64,000 nucleotides of DNA from Porticoccus sp041581635 (GCA_041581635.1 JBFICW010000004.1:1-64000), one strand, 5' to 3'; numbered from the stretch's first letter, positions 33,838 through 44,594 are shown. Numbers and translations: made by a program. Notes: generated from the sequence alone by a model not told the origin.

Positions 33838-36800
33838 GTACTACCAGTAAGGGGCTTCTCGCGTGGTTTGTTAATAACCCCATAGCGGCCAATTTGCTGA
33901 TGTTGATGATTTTGGTCGGTGGTTTTACCGGGCTGTCGGGCCTCGATAAAGAAATGTTTCCCAAAATCCCTAGAGACGTGGTGCAGGTGGTCGTGCCTTA
34001 TCCAGGCGCAGGTCCGAAGGAGGTTGAAGAGCAGATCTGTGTCCGGATCGAAGAAGAGGTTCACGATCTGGACGGTATTGAAGAGCTTCGTTCCTTTGCC
34101 TATCAAGGTGCGGGGCGAATAGAGGTTGAAGTAGCTGACGGCTATGATACTCAAAAACTACTCAATGATGTTAAGACTCGAGTCGATGCAATTAATACCT
34201 TCCCCGTTAATTCCGAGCGGCCTCAGATTAAAGAAATTCTTGCCAGAACACAGATTCTTAGTATTGCGGTGGCGGGGCCTCTGAATGAGAGGGACCTAAA
34301 ACGGCTGGCAGAAGATATTCGGGATGAAGTGATAGAGCTGCCTGGCGTGACGTTGGCAGAGATTGGTGGAACTCGGCCTGAAGAGGTGTCTGTCGAGGTC
34401 TCTGAAGAAACCCTGCGACAGTATCAGCTGCACTTTAATGATGTGGTGGAGGCGATTCGCCGCTCTTCAATTAACTTGCCCGCAGGGGAGGTGCGAGAAG
34501 AGGCCGGGGATATCGTTCTGCAAACCCGCGGGCAGGCTTATAACCGGCAGGATTTTGAAGATATTGTCGTACTGAGAAACGCCGATGGTACGCAGGTCCA
34601 CCTCGGTGAGATTGCCCATATTAACGATGGGTTTGCCGAGCAGGACGTAGTGTCCAAGTTCAATGGCAAGCCAGCAGTATTTATAAACTTATTTAATACT
34701 CGCAACCCCGATGTGATAACGACGTCCACTTCCGTTAGGGAGTACATCGAGAAAAAAACACCGGTCCTACAAGAGGGCGTGGAGCTTGTAGTTTGGCGTG
34801 ATCTTTCGGTTTATCTCAGTAGTCGAATAGAACTGTTGCTGCGAAATGCGCTGGGTGGACTCATTCTGGTGTTTGCGTTGTTGGTACTTTTTTTACGCCC
34901 AGCATTGGCGTTTTGGGTAGCAGCCGGAATCGGGATTTCTTATTTGGGTGCGCTATGGCTGATGCCTTATTTGGGCATCAGTATCAACGTGGTGTCGATG
35001 TTTGCCTTTTTACTGATTCTAGGCATTGTGGTAGACGACGCTATTGTCGTGGGCGAAAGTATTCACTCTCATTACGAGCGAGGGTTAAACGGTTCTGACA
35101 GCGCGTCCATGGGTGCTATGTCCGTTTCAAAGCCGGTGACCTTTGCGGTGATTACCACCATGATTGTATTTGTGCCCATGCTGTTGTTGCCAGGAGATTC
35201 CACCAAGCTGATGGTGGTGATGCCAAAGGTGGCGATTATTGCCCTGGCATTTTCTCTGCTGGAATCTTTTTTGATACTGCCTGCACACCTACGCCATATG
35301 AAGCCAGAGAAAGAACCCCGCTGGTTAGTTGTGCGATGGGTTCACCATGCGAGGCAGCATACCTCCTCCGCTTTAAAGCATTTTGCAGAAAACCTGTATC
35401 GACCTTTTTTAGAGCGTGCCTTGCGACATAGCACTATTACTATAGCGACCTTTGTTGCGATATTGATTGTGGTTTTGGGGTTTTTCTTCACGGGCTGGTT
35501 GCGTGTGTCATTTTTCCCGGTAGTCGAGGGTGAATATTTGCGAGCTTCTGCTGAGCTGCAAGAAGGGACCGGTTTTAACCGATCGCTTGAGGTGATGGCG
35601 CAGTTAGAGGCGGCGGTTCAGGCCTTGAAAAAGGAGCCGTTGCTAATCAGTGAAGGCGGCCAGTCAGTATTGAAAAATCACTTTGCCGAAAGTAATGAAA
35701 ATAACGTGTCAATTGTGCTTGAGTTGTCGAGCAATGAAAGTCGTTCCATATCTTCCCGGGATGTAGCAGAACTATGGCGCAAACACATCGGTTCTGTAGA
35801 AAATGTGGAAGAGTTCGATGTTGAATATACGCTGATGGGTAAGCCTAAAGATATCAATTTGGTGCTGAAAGGGCGGGATATAAATGCGCTTCGAGAGGCC
35901 ACCAGTGACATTGAATCTGCCTTATTGAGTTACCCGGGTGTTTATAATGTTTCAGATTCCATGCGGTCGGCGCGTAAGGAAATAGAGATTAGCTTGACGG
36001 ATCATGCCGACACGCTGGGTATTGGCCTCAGTGACATTGCCAATCAATTGCGCAATGCCTTTTATGGCGCTGAAGCTCAGCGTATTCCCCGTGAACGTGA
36101 AGATGTGAAGGTCATGGTGCGCTATCCGGCAGAAGAACGAGCCACGGTGGCCTCTCTGGAAGAGATGAGAATTCGCACAGGCGATGGTCGTGAGCTGCCA
36201 TTTGATGCGGTTGCCGATGCCGAGTTTGTTCCGGGTTACACCGAAATTAAACGCCGGGATCGAATGCGGATGGTAGAAATCAAAGGTGAGCTGGCAAGGG
36301 GATCGGTGTCGGCCAATGAGATTGTTTTTGCACTCAAAAAACAATATTGGCCTGAACTTGAAGCAAAATATCCAGGCATTTCATTACAGATTGATGGCGC
36401 CCAAAAAGATCAGACCGAATTTGAATCTGGCTTCCTGCAAATGATGACGTTGGCACTGCTGGCGATCTATGCTCTCTTGGCCATTGAGTTTCGCTCCTAT
36501 TGGCAGCCGGTCATTATTCTTAGCGCCGTGCCTTTTGGTATTGCGGGCGCGATTCTCGGTCACATGTTGCTTGGTAAAGAAATTAGCATGCCTTCGATGA
36601 TGGGGGTATTGGCTGCGGCGGGGGTGGTCGTCAATGATAATCTGGTGTTGATCGATCGCATCAACCAATTGGTAAAAGAGGGTTGGCACCCCTATGAGGC
36701 CGTGATTCAGGGGGCGCGTGATCGCTTCCGCCCCATCGTATTAACGTCGCTCACCACCTTTTTTGGTCTGCTGCCCATTTTGTTTGAGAAAAGTGCCCAA

Positions 36801-36965
36801 GCTCAATTCTTGATACCCATGGTGATTTCATTGGCTTTTGGGGTGTTGTTGGCTACCTTTGTGACCTTATTATTAGTGCCAGCTATCTATTTATCTGGAG
36901 AGCGGGTAAAGGAGATGGTGCGGCGCTGGCGGGCCGGCGCTGTTCCGCCAGAAGAGATTGTCTAG
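33834..36965 (+). CDS. RND family efflux permease
   Basis: 1043 aa proton-driven inner-membrane transporter. Twelve helices in two halves, each with a large periplasmic loop. The fourth helix carries GIVVDDAIVVGESI with the paired aspartates of the proton relay; the second half has GVVVNDNLVLIDRIN. In sequence it is closer to the less characterised HAE-type RND pumps (AcrB superfamily) than to metal exporters. Substrate unknown. Cotranscribed with the adaptor. Confidence 0.92.
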   Translation: MSTTSKGLLAWFVNNPIAANLLMLMILVGGFTGLSGLDKEMFPKIPRDVVQVVVPYPGAGPKEVEEQICVRIEEEVHDLDGIEELRSFAYQGAGRIEVEVADGYDTQKLLNDVKTRVDAINTFPVNSERPQIKEILARTQILSIAVAGPLNERDLKRLAEDIRDEVIELPGVTLAEIGGTRPEEVSVEVSEETLRQYQLHFNDVVEAIRRSSINLPAGEVREEAGDIVLQTRGQAYNRQDFEDIVVLRNADGTQVHLGEIAHINDGFAEQDVVSKFNGKPAVFINLFNTRNPDVITTSTSVREYIEKKTPVLQEGVELVVWRDLSVYLSSRIELLLRNALGGLILVFALLVLFLRPALAFWVAAGIGISYLGALWLMPYLGISINVVSMFAFLLILGIVVDDAIVVGESIHSHYERGLNGSDSASMGAMSVSKPVTFAVITTMIVFVPMLLLPGDSTKLMVVMPKVAIIALAFSLLESFLILPAHLRHMKPEKEPRWLVVRWVHHARQHTSSALKHFAENLYRPFLERALRHSTITIATFVAILIVVLGFFFTGWLRVSFFPVVEGEYLRASAELQEGTGFNRSLEVMAQLEAAVQALKKEPLLISEGGQSVLKNHFAESNENNVSIVLELSSNESRSISSRDVAELWRKHIGSVENVEEFDVEYTLMGKPKDINLVLKGRDINALREATSDIESALLSYPGVYNVSDSMRSARKEIEISLTDHADTLGIGLSDIANQLRNAFYGAEAQRIPREREDVKVMVRYPAEERATVASLEEMRIRTGDGRELPFDAVADAEFVPGYTEIKRRDRMRMVEIKGELARGSVSANEIVFALKKQYWPELEAKYPGISLQIDGAQKDQTEFESGFLQMMTLALLAIYALLAIEFRSYWQPVIILSAVPFGIAGAILGHMLLGKEISMPSMMGVLAAAGVVVNDNLVLIDRINQLVKEGWHPYEAVIQGARDRFRPIVLTSLTTFFGLLPILFEKSAQAQFLIPMVISLAFGVLLATFVTLLLVPAIYLSGERVKEMVRRWRAGAVPPEEIV

Positions 36966-37036
36966 GAAGTCTTGAGCTCTGGATTTAAGTTCAAGAAATT
37001 ATTTTAAATAAGCGTTAGAGCGTTGGTTGGAAAGCG

Positions 37037-37519
37037 ATGAACCCAATAATTACGGCAGCTGATTTAGCAATGATTATTCAGTTATCTGTGGCTCCTGTAT
37101 TCTTGCTCGCAGGTGTAGCGGGTTTTCTAAACGTAATGTCTGGACGTTTGGGGCGGATTGTTGATCGGGCTCGGGTAGTTGAGGTGCGAGAGTCCAGGCT
37201 CAACGATCCTCAGCTGCGTGCGGTTGCTCATCGTGAGTTAGTGGTTTTGTGGCGGAGAGTCAATATTATCAACTGGTCAATTGGCTTCTGTACGGCCTCG
37301 GGCCTATTGGTGTGTACGCTTATTGTGAGTCTTTTTATCGGAGGTTTTTGGCGGTTAAATATTGGTAGCTGGATAGTTGGTTTTTTTGTTCTGGCGCTGC
37401 TGTTGTTAATCGTTTCATTGATGTACTTTCTGAAAGAAGTACAGTTGGCAACACGGACGCTGCGGATTGGTAAAGAGCTACCCTTGGATGAGCTGACTTC
37501 GGTTTCCCATGATGATTGA
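37037..37519 (+). CDS. DUF2721 domain-containing membrane protein
   Basis: 160 aa with three predicted helices. N-terminal MIIQLSVAPVFLLAGVAGFLNVMSGRLGRIVDR is typical of DUF2721. Function unknown. It lies 71 bp after the RND permease, possibly on the same transcript, and converges on acxR. Confidence 0.85.
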   Translation: MNPIITAADLAMIIQLSVAPVFLLAGVAGFLNVMSGRLGRIVDRARVVEVRESRLNDPQLRAVAHRELVVLWRRVNIINWSIGFCTASGLLVCTLIVSLFIGGFWRLNIGSWIVGFFVLALLLLIVSLMYFLKEVQLATRTLRIGKELPLDELTSVSHDD

Positions 37520-37569
37520 GCTACCCCTGCGCGATGATTGGCATTAGGGGTGGTTTGGCGTAGGTAGAG

Positions 37570-39540
37570 TCAGGGGCGTTGAAGACCATATTTTTTAAGT
37601 TTGATATAAAGCGTGCTCTTGGCAATATTCAGTTGCTTGGCAACTTTGGTCAAATTGCCACCTTGCTCTCTGATCGCTCGGCTAATCACTTCTTTTTCTG
37701 CAAGATCCAGAGGGTTTGAATTTTGTTCACCAGCTGTTTCCGCGTTGGCCATAAGAAAATCTTGAGGTAAGTCTTCTGGCCCAAGTTCTTCCTGATCGGA
37801 AAGGAAAAAGGCAGCCGTAATTAGGTTGCTCAGTTCGCGAATATTTCCTGGCCAAGAATGTTTTTCCAGCAGATCCAACAAGGCTGTTCCGAGCCGCTTT
37901 TCACCTATAGCATGTTGCGCTGCAAGATTGTCGAAAATATTTTTGGCCAGTATTGAAACGTCACCTTTGCGTTCCCGAAGAGGCGGGACTGTTAGTGTCA
38001 TGGAAGAAATGCGGTAATAAAGGTCCATCCTAAAACGGCCCTCAGCTACTTCCTGGGTCAAATCTCTGTTAGTTGCTGCAATCAGTCGAAAATTGACTTT
38101 GCGGGGTAGCGTTTCACCCACGCGGCAAATTTCAGATTCCTGAAGCACCCTCAGGAACATGGGTTGCAGATCCAGTGGCATCTCACCAATTTCATCTAGA
38201 AACAGTGTTCCACCGCTGGCCGCTTCAATCTTTCCTGACATGCCGCCACGGCGTGCGCCAGTGAAAGCGCCTTCTACATGACCAAATAGTTCGCTGGCCA
38301 ATAGATCGCGAGATAATCCTCCACAGTTCAGGGCAACAAACTCCCCGCCGTGGCCAGCACCTTCCTCGTGCATGGCTCGAGCAAATAGTTCTTTACCGAC
38401 GCCAGTTTCACCCTGTAGTAGCACCGGAATTGGCGCCTTGGCCAAGCGCTTGGCTTGTTGAGCCGCCATCATATAGGGCGGACTTTGACCCACAAGGCGT
38501 GAGAAGCCAGTGGCCTCTGATTGTGATGGAGTACTGGTTGTAATCTTGTCTGAGCCTTTTTGGGGATTGCGGGATGGGAGGGGTATCACGGCCAGGTAGC
38601 CAATGGCTTCACCCTGATGCATCACGGGTTCGATCCAGCGTTTGTCGATTTGGTCTAACACTGGTGCTGATTCGGCGTGATAGTTTCCTTCATCATTCAG
38701 CGTAAGTATGGGGTTGTAGGGCGTAAGATTGATTTTTATTCCCCTGGCGGCCAGTACTCTGTCGGCAAGCGGGTTGGCTCGCACGAGCTTTCCGTCCAAA
38801 TCGAACAGCAGTACGCCATCATTGCAGGATGATGCAAAATTGTTGATGGTAACACCGAGAAGAGAATCTCTTTTGGCAAGCTTCATTTGGGCAAATTGCC
38901 CTTCAATTCTTCTGGCCCCGGATATAGCGAGCGCAAGACAGTAATCGTGAAGGGTGTTTTCCAATCCGGATATATTCACTGCACCCAGTAGACGTTTTTC
39001 GAACGGATCCCGTATGACCGCCGCAGAGCAGGTCCAGCGACTGATATTTTCGCAGTAGTGTTCGAACGCGTGAACCTGGACGGGTGCGGCAATATTAAGT
39101 GCTGTACCAATGGCATTGGTGCCAGCGGCCTGTTCTGTCCAGTTAGCGCCAGGAGTCAGTCGATAGTTATTGGCTAGCTCAAGTGTTGCAGGGTCGCCTT
39201 CGTAGTCGAGAATGGTTCCGGTTGGCGAGACCAAATGCATAATTGTTCCCGATTCAGCCAGGAGCTCTTTTGCTTCGCGCATAATGATGTCAGAGGCTGA
39301 GAGCAGTTCCTCGTGTTCGTGCTGCAGGTCGTGAAGTTGATTGCGGTTTAGCTCAAGGCTTTGTTTGGCCAAGTGTGGGTCAACCTGTCCAGACATGCAG
39401 CGCTGCCAGGAATCCTTAATAACGGGGCGCACGGTATTGTCCGGCATATTGCCACTGGTCTGCAGCTTTTCTCGGGCAGAAGCAATCCGTGTCGGATGAG
39501 AGACAGCTGTAGAGCCCTTAAGGGAAGAATCGTTAGTCAT
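37570..39540 (-). CDS. acxR: Sigma-54-dependent activator of acetone carboxylase (AcxR/AcoR-like)
   Basis: 656 aa from ATG 39540; a TTG at 39582 is also in frame. Domains in order: N-terminal region with GAF-type sensor (~60-215), a PAS-like segment (~230-330, DGVLLFDLDGKLVRANPLAD), the AAA+ domain with Walker A GETGVGKE, the sigma-54 contact loop GAFTGA, Walker B GGTLFLDEIGEM, and a C-terminal Fis-type helix-turn-helix (NLTKVAKQLNIAKSTLYIKLKKYG). This is the architecture of AcoR and of AcxR of Xanthobacter. It is transcribed away from acxABC, whose promoter is of sigma-54 type, so it is almost certainly their activator. Ligand unknown, perhaps acetone. Confidence 0.92.
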   Translation of the reverse strand: MTNDSSLKGSTAVSHPTRIASAREKLQTSGNMPDNTVRPVIKDSWQRCMSGQVDPHLAKQSLELNRNQLHDLQHEHEELLSASDIIMREAKELLAESGTIMHLVSPTGTILDYEGDPATLELANNYRLTPGANWTEQAAGTNAIGTALNIAAPVQVHAFEHYCENISRWTCSAAVIRDPFEKRLLGAVNISGLENTLHDYCLALAISGARRIEGQFAQMKLAKRDSLLGVTINNFASSCNDGVLLFDLDGKLVRANPLADRVLAARGIKINLTPYNPILTLNDEGNYHAESAPVLDQIDKRWIEPVMHQGEAIGYLAVIPLPSRNPQKGSDKITTSTPSQSEATGFSRLVGQSPPYMMAAQQAKRLAKAPIPVLLQGETGVGKELFARAMHEEGAGHGGEFVALNCGGLSRDLLASELFGHVEGAFTGARRGGMSGKIEAASGGTLFLDEIGEMPLDLQPMFLRVLQESEICRVGETLPRKVNFRLIAATNRDLTQEVAEGRFRMDLYYRISSMTLTVPPLRERKGDVSILAKNIFDNLAAQHAIGEKRLGTALLDLLEKHSWPGNIRELSNLITAAFFLSDQEELGPEDLPQDFLMANAETAGEQNSNPLDLAEKEVISRAIREQGGNLTKVAKQLNIAKSTLYIKLKKYGLQRP

Positions 39541-39840
39541 GGCACAATCACGCAAATGGTTTTCAAAGTTAAAGCCTTGCAATTATAGATTAGAAGGGTA
39601 GGCCTTGTCCTTTATATAGGTAGAATCATTTGTGTGGGTGATTTATGCCCTCTTATAGCGTGATTGCTTTCAATATAGGTTTAAGGTGCAAATATATTGG
39701 ACAGCACTATTGCTGCATGCTTTAATCAGTTCGATTAACGTTCGGCCGATGACTGATATTCAAACGTTTTAAGGGTCATTAACTGCGGCGTTAACGAGTA
39801 GATTTTTATAACCCTATGAAATTAAATAAAATTTTATCAT
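39541..39840. other. acxR-acxA control region
   Basis: 300 bp without a gene, AT-rich. It must contain the upstream activator sites. Candidates by eye are two TTAACG-containing elements, at 39741-39750 (GATTAACGTT context) and the palindrome CGTTAACG at 39789-39796, roughly 100 and 50 bp upstream of the -24/-12 promoter. The assignment is weak. Confidence 0.35.
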
Positions 39841-39856
39841 TGGCACGACTGTTGCA
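39841..39856 (+). promoter_or_regulatory. Sigma-54 (-24/-12) promoter of acxABC
   Basis: TGGCACG at 39841-39847, four bases, then TTGCA at 39852-39856: a complete match to the RpoN consensus with correct GG-to-GC spacing. It is 112 bp upstream of acxA and the divergent neighbour is a sigma-54 activator, so function is well supported. Confidence 0.92.
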
Positions 39857-39967
39857 ACAGTCGTACCTGAGGGCACTCCCGCCTCCGGTCACACTGACTC
39901 TAACCTGTTGATGGGTTTTTGGTGGTAGGGAGTAGAAGTTAACAACTCATAATTAGAGGATATAAAC

Positions 39968-42112
39968 TTGAATGAATTAACTAATCCCGTCGAGGTCCTA
40001 GGGATCGATGCTGGCGGCACGATGACCGACACATTCTTTGTGCGTAAAGATGGCACATTTGTTGTTGGTAAAGCGCAAAGTGATGCTGATGAAGCAACTG
40101 CTGTACTTGAGTCCAGTAGAGATGCGCTGGCTCACTGGGGTCGTGAAGTAAGTGACGTGTACCCAGAAATGGTTACCTGTGTATTCTCTGGTACTGCGAT
40201 GCTTAACCGTGTTGTTGGTCGTAAAGGCCTTCGTACTGGTTTGATCGTAAGTAAAGGTTTTGAAGATTTCCACCGTATGGGTCGTGCGATTCAGTGCTAC
40301 CTGGGTTATGCGTTTGAAGATCGTCTTCACCTTAACACTCACCGTTTTGATGAGCCTCTGGTTCACATTCACGATACTCGTGGTGTAACCGAGCGTATTG
40401 ATGCGAAAGGTCAAGTTGTAATTCCTGTTCGTCTTCATGAAGCACGCGAAGCGGCTCGTGAGTTGATCGAGCAAGGCGTTAAAGCAATTGCAATCAGCCT
40501 GATCAGTTCTTACCTGAATGGCGAGCACGAACAAGCTGTTCGCGATGTGGTGAATGAAGTAGCTAAAGAAATGGGTGTTGATCTCCCAGTTTTTGCTTCT
40601 GTTGATTACTACCCAGTACGTAAAGAAAGTCACCGTACTAACACAACTATCCTTGAAGCGTATGCGGCAGAGCCTTCACGCGCAATTCTTGGTCAGTTGA
40701 GCGAGAAGATGAAAGCACAGGGTGCAACCTTCGACTTGCGTGTAATGGCTACTCACGGCGGTACTATTGGCTGGAAAGCGAAAGAGTTGGCTCGTTCACT
40801 GGTATCTGGTCCAATCGGTGGTGTAATCGGTGCTAAGTTCCTGGGTGAGCAACTCGGCTACGAAAACATCGCATGTTCCGACATTGGCGGTACTAGCTTC
40901 GATATGGCTTTGATCACTCAAGGCAACTACTCTATCCATAAAGATAGCGATATGGCCCGTTTGGTTCTGTCTTTGCCTATGGTGGCAATGGACAGTATTG
41001 GTGCTGGTGCTGGTAGTTTCGTACGTATCGATCCTTACTCTCAGTCTCTGAAGTTGGGTCCTGATAGTGCTGGTTACCGTGTAGGTACTTGCTGGCCAGA
41101 AGGTGGTCTGGATACAGTTTCTGTAACTGACTGTCACATCATCCTTGGTTACCTGAACCCAGATAACTTCCTCGGTGGTATTCTGGATCTGGACGTGCCT
41201 CGTGCTCGTCAGTGCATCCAAGACCAAATCGCTACGCCACTTGGCCTGTCTGTAGAAGATGCGGCTGCTGGTGTAATCGAACTGCTTGACCTTTCTTTGC
41301 GTCAGCACCTTCGTGCAATGATCACTGGTAAAGGTTATAGCCCACGTGACTTCGTATGTTTCTCATATGGTGGTGGTGGTCCAGTTCACGCCTACGGTTA
41401 CACTAAAGGCTTGGGCTTTAAAGAAACTATCGTTCCTGCTTGGGCTGCTGGTTTCTCTGCATTTGGTTGTGCTACTGCAGACTTCGAATATCGCTACGAT
41501 AAGAGTGTTGATGTTGGTATTAACGACGAATCAACTGAGCAAGATATCGAAGATGCTGTTCAGAAATTGCAGTCCGCTTGGGACGAACTGAAAGTTAAAG
41601 TTCTGGAAGAGTTTGCAATCAACGGTTTTGATGAATCAGCCGTTACTCTGACACCTGGCTACAGCATGCAATACATGGGTCAGCTGAATGACCTGGAAAT
41701 GGATTCACCCCTGGCTTCACTTTCAGGTAAAGAAGATTGGCCTGCTCTGGTTCAAGCATTTGATGAAACTTATGCTCGTGTATACGCCGATGCGGCTCGT
41801 TCTCCTGAGCTGGGCTTTGGTATTACTGGTGCGATTCTTCGTGGTTCGGTTGAAACTAGTAAGCCAAACATTCCTAAAGAGCCAAATGCTGGTCCTACTC
41901 CTCCAGAGGCTGCATCTCTGGGCAAGCGTAAGTTCTATGATAATCGCGTATGGGTTGAAGCCGATTTGTTCCAGATGGAAGCACTCCTTCCAGGTAACAA
42001 CATCGTTGGTCCAGCCGTTATTGAATCTGATGCGACTACCTATGTAGTTCCGACTGGTTTCTCAACCTTCCTGGATGAGCACCGTCTGTTCCACCTGGTT
42101 GAAGAAGACTAA
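39968..42112 (+). CDS. acxA: Acetone carboxylase beta subunit (hydantoinase A-like)
   Basis: 714 aa, near the 717 aa of the Xanthobacter subunit. Hydantoinase/oxoprolinase A fold of the ASKHA ATPase class: phosphate-1 motif GIDAGGTMTDTF, a second ATP motif in ACSDIGGTSFDMAL, adenosine-side YGGGGPVHAYG. It provides the ATP site that activates bicarbonate and acetone as phosphorylated intermediates. Initiation is at TTG 39968 with AGAGGA 7 nt upstream; the nearby ATG 39972 is out of frame. Codons are strongly biased to GGT, CGT, GTT and AAC/AAA, as for very highly expressed genes, unlike neighbouring genes. Confidence 0.95.
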   Translation: MNELTNPVEVLGIDAGGTMTDTFFVRKDGTFVVGKAQSDADEATAVLESSRDALAHWGREVSDVYPEMVTCVFSGTAMLNRVVGRKGLRTGLIVSKGFEDFHRMGRAIQCYLGYAFEDRLHLNTHRFDEPLVHIHDTRGVTERIDAKGQVVIPVRLHEAREAARELIEQGVKAIAISLISSYLNGEHEQAVRDVVNEVAKEMGVDLPVFASVDYYPVRKESHRTNTTILEAYAAEPSRAILGQLSEKMKAQGATFDLRVMATHGGTIGWKAKELARSLVSGPIGGVIGAKFLGEQLGYENIACSDIGGTSFDMALITQGNYSIHKDSDMARLVLSLPMVAMDSIGAGAGSFVRIDPYSQSLKLGPDSAGYRVGTCWPEGGLDTVSVTDCHIILGYLNPDNFLGGILDLDVPRARQCIQDQIATPLGLSVEDAAAGVIELLDLSLRQHLRAMITGKGYSPRDFVCFSYGGGGPVHAYGYTKGLGFKETIVPAWAAGFSAFGCATADFEYRYDKSVDVGINDESTEQDIEDAVQKLQSAWDELKVKVLEEFAINGFDESAVTLTPGYSMQYMGQLNDLEMDSPLASLSGKEDWPALVQAFDETYARVYADAARSPELGFGITGAILRGSVETSKPNIPKEPNAGPTPPEAASLGKRKFYDNRVWVEADLFQMEALLPGNNIVGPAVIESDATTYVVPTGFSTFLDEHRLFHLVEED

Positions 42113-42176
42113 GGTCGCGGAATCTAAAAGATTGTTTACGTCAATAACATAGACGAAAAGATACAGAGGATAAAAA

Positions 42177-44504
42177 ATGACAAGTTTAACAAGCCCTATG
42201 GGCGAACAGCTTGGCAAGCTGCTAAGAAATGGTTTGTCTCTAGATGATAACCGTAACGGTATCCTGGCTCGCTCAGCCGAGACAGGTCACTACAACGGTA
42301 TTAAAAAGCTAGAATTTAAAGAAAGAGACCCAATCGGTTACGAGCGTATTTTCTCAAAAGTTCGTGCTGGCCTGGTTAACTCTCGTGAAGTTGCTAAGAA
42401 GATTGCAGCGTCTCCAATTGTTGAGCAGGAAGGTGAGTTGTGTTTCACCCTGTACAACGTAGCTGGTGACTGTATTGCTACTTCTACTGGTATTATCATT
42501 CACGTTGGTACCATGGGTGCTGCGATCAAATATATGATCCAGAACAACTGGGAAATTAACCCTGGCATCAACGATGGTGACATGTTCACCAACAACGATT
42601 GCCAAACTGGTAACGTTCACCCTTGTGATATTGCAACTATCGTTCCTATCTTTTTTGAAGGACACTTGCAAGCATGGGTAGGTGGTGTAACTCACGTAAT
42701 TGATACTGGTGCTGTAGGTCCTGGCTCCATGTCAAACGGTCAGATCCAGCGCTTCGGTGACGGTCTGCAGATTACCTGTCGTAAGACGGGTGTTAATGAC
42801 ACCCCTCTGCGCGATTGGTTGCACGAAAGCCAACGTAACGTTCGTACTGTTAAATACTGGATTCTCGATGAGAAAACCCGTATTGCAGGTACTCACATGA
42901 TTCGTGAAATGGTTCAAGAAACCATCGCTGACGAAGGTGTTGATGCCTGGGAACAGTTCTCTTTGGAAGTTATTGAAGATGGCCGTCGTGGTCTCACTAG
43001 CCGTATTAAGGCTATGTGTATTCCAGGTAAGGTTAAGACCGTTGCATTCGTAGACGTGCCTTACACTCACCCAGACGTGAATGTACCTTCTCCGTTCGCA
43101 AAAATTGACACTATCATGCACGCACCTTGTACTATCACTGTAAAAGCTGACGCTACTTGGCGTTTAGACTTTGAAGGTTGTAGTCGTTGGGGCTGGCACA
43201 CGTATAACGCTAACCCCACAGCGTTTACCTCTGGTATTTGGGTAATGATGACTCAAAGCCTTGTGCCTACAGAGCGTATTAATGATGGTGCTCGTTACGC
43301 CACTCAATTCCGTCTGCCTAAAGGTACTTGGACTAACCCGGATGACCGTCGTACAGCTCACGCTGATGCATGGCACTTCCTGGTTTCTTCTTGGAGTTCT
43401 TTGTGGCGCGGTATTAGCCGTACTTACTTCGGTCGTGGTTACCTGGAAGAAGTTAACTCTGGTAACTCTAACCCTTGTAACTGGCTGCAAGGCGGTGGTA
43501 TCAACCAAGACGGCGAAATTCACGCTGTCAACAGCTTCGAAACAGCTGCTTGTGGTACTGGTGCTTGTGCCATGAAAGATGGCTTGGACAACGCTGCTGC
43601 TATCTGGAACCCTGAAGGTGATATGGGTGATATCGAGATCTGGGAACTGGCTGAGCCACTGTTGTACATGGGTCGTATGCAAAAAACCAACTCTGGCGGC
43701 TATGGTAAGTACCGCGGTGGTAACGGTTTTGAGACCTTGCGTATGGTATGGGGTTCTCATGACTGGACTATGTTCTTCATGGGTAACGGCTACATGAACA
43801 GTGATTGGGGTCTGATGGGTGGTTATCCTTCAGCAACTGGTTACCGTTTTGAAGCTCACAACACTGGCCTTCTTGACAGAATTAAAGAAGGCAAGTCACT
43901 GCCAATGGGTGAAGATTTAAACCCAGATGATCGTGAGTGGGAAAAACACCTTGGCCCAGACGCTGAAGTTAAGCGTGATAAGCAGTGTATTACTACTGAA
44001 ACAATCTTCGAGAATGGCGATCTGTACCTGAACTACCTCCGTGGTGGTCCTGGCTTCGGTGATCCTCTGGATCGTACACACGATCGGATTCAAGAAGATC
44101 TCAACGAAAACAGCATCCTTCCTGAGTACGCTAAGAAAATCTACGGTGTCGTATACACTCAAGATAACGAAGGTGTTTATACTGTTGACACAGAGAAAAC
44201 ATCAGCGCGTCAAGCTGAAATCAAAGAAGAGCGTAAAGCACGCAGTGTTCCTGTTCGTGAGTGGATGGAAACTGAGCGTGCCAAGATCCTTGATCTCGAC
44301 GCTTCTCCACAAGTAAAGCAAATGTTTGCATCCAGCTTCGGATTGTCTGAGCCATTCCTGAATGAGTTTAAAACATTCTGGGATCTGCCAGCCGATTGGA
44401 ATCTGTTGGAATCAAGCCTGGGAATCCCCATGTTTGGCTCTGATGTGACCATGGATATCAGTGAAATGCCGGACTGTAAGCCCGTCATTATGACTGAAGA
44501 ATAA
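42177..44504 (+). CDS. acxB: Acetone carboxylase alpha subunit (hydantoinase B-like)
   Basis: 775 aa, matching the usual ~776. Hydantoinase B fold; the conserved start GERIFSKVRAGLVNSREVAKKIAASPIVEQEGE-type region (residues ~55-90) is followed by FTNNDCQTGNVHPCDIA, a metal-site segment of the family (the complex binds Mn), and GGYGKYRGGNGFE. It hosts the carboxylation of the enol(phosphate) of acetone to acetoacetate. It starts 64 bp after acxA with a GAGGA site and has the same optimised codon use. Confidence 0.95.
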   Translation: MTSLTSPMGEQLGKLLRNGLSLDDNRNGILARSAETGHYNGIKKLEFKERDPIGYERIFSKVRAGLVNSREVAKKIAASPIVEQEGELCFTLYNVAGDCIATSTGIIIHVGTMGAAIKYMIQNNWEINPGINDGDMFTNNDCQTGNVHPCDIATIVPIFFEGHLQAWVGGVTHVIDTGAVGPGSMSNGQIQRFGDGLQITCRKTGVNDTPLRDWLHESQRNVRTVKYWILDEKTRIAGTHMIREMVQETIADEGVDAWEQFSLEVIEDGRRGLTSRIKAMCIPGKVKTVAFVDVPYTHPDVNVPSPFAKIDTIMHAPCTITVKADATWRLDFEGCSRWGWHTYNANPTAFTSGIWVMMTQSLVPTERINDGARYATQFRLPKGTWTNPDDRRTAHADAWHFLVSSWSSLWRGISRTYFGRGYLEEVNSGNSNPCNWLQGGGINQDGEIHAVNSFETAACGTGACAMKDGLDNAAAIWNPEGDMGDIEIWELAEPLLYMGRMQKTNSGGYGKYRGGNGFETLRMVWGSHDWTMFFMGNGYMNSDWGLMGGYPSATGYRFEAHNTGLLDRIKEGKSLPMGEDLNPDDREWEKHLGPDAEVKRDKQCITTETIFENGDLYLNYLRGGPGFGDPLDRTHDRIQEDLNENSILPEYAKKIYGVVYTQDNEGVYTVDTEKTSARQAEIKEERKARSVPVREWMETERAKILDLDASPQVKQMFASSFGLSEPFLNEFKTFWDLPADWNLLESSLGIPMFGSDVTMDISEMPDCKPVIMTEE

Positions 44505-44594
44505 GCGCTTACTTGGCCTTTGGTGGGGTGGTCATAGTTTAGTTGCTATGCCACTCCTTCACTGACGAATTGAACGAATATAAGAGATTTAGAT

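Noticed and set aside
39998..43760. Long open frames on the minus strand opposite acxA and acxB (up to 211 codons)
   Set aside because: They come from the strong codon bias of acxAB, lack ribosome sites and family similarity, and mirror the coding frame.
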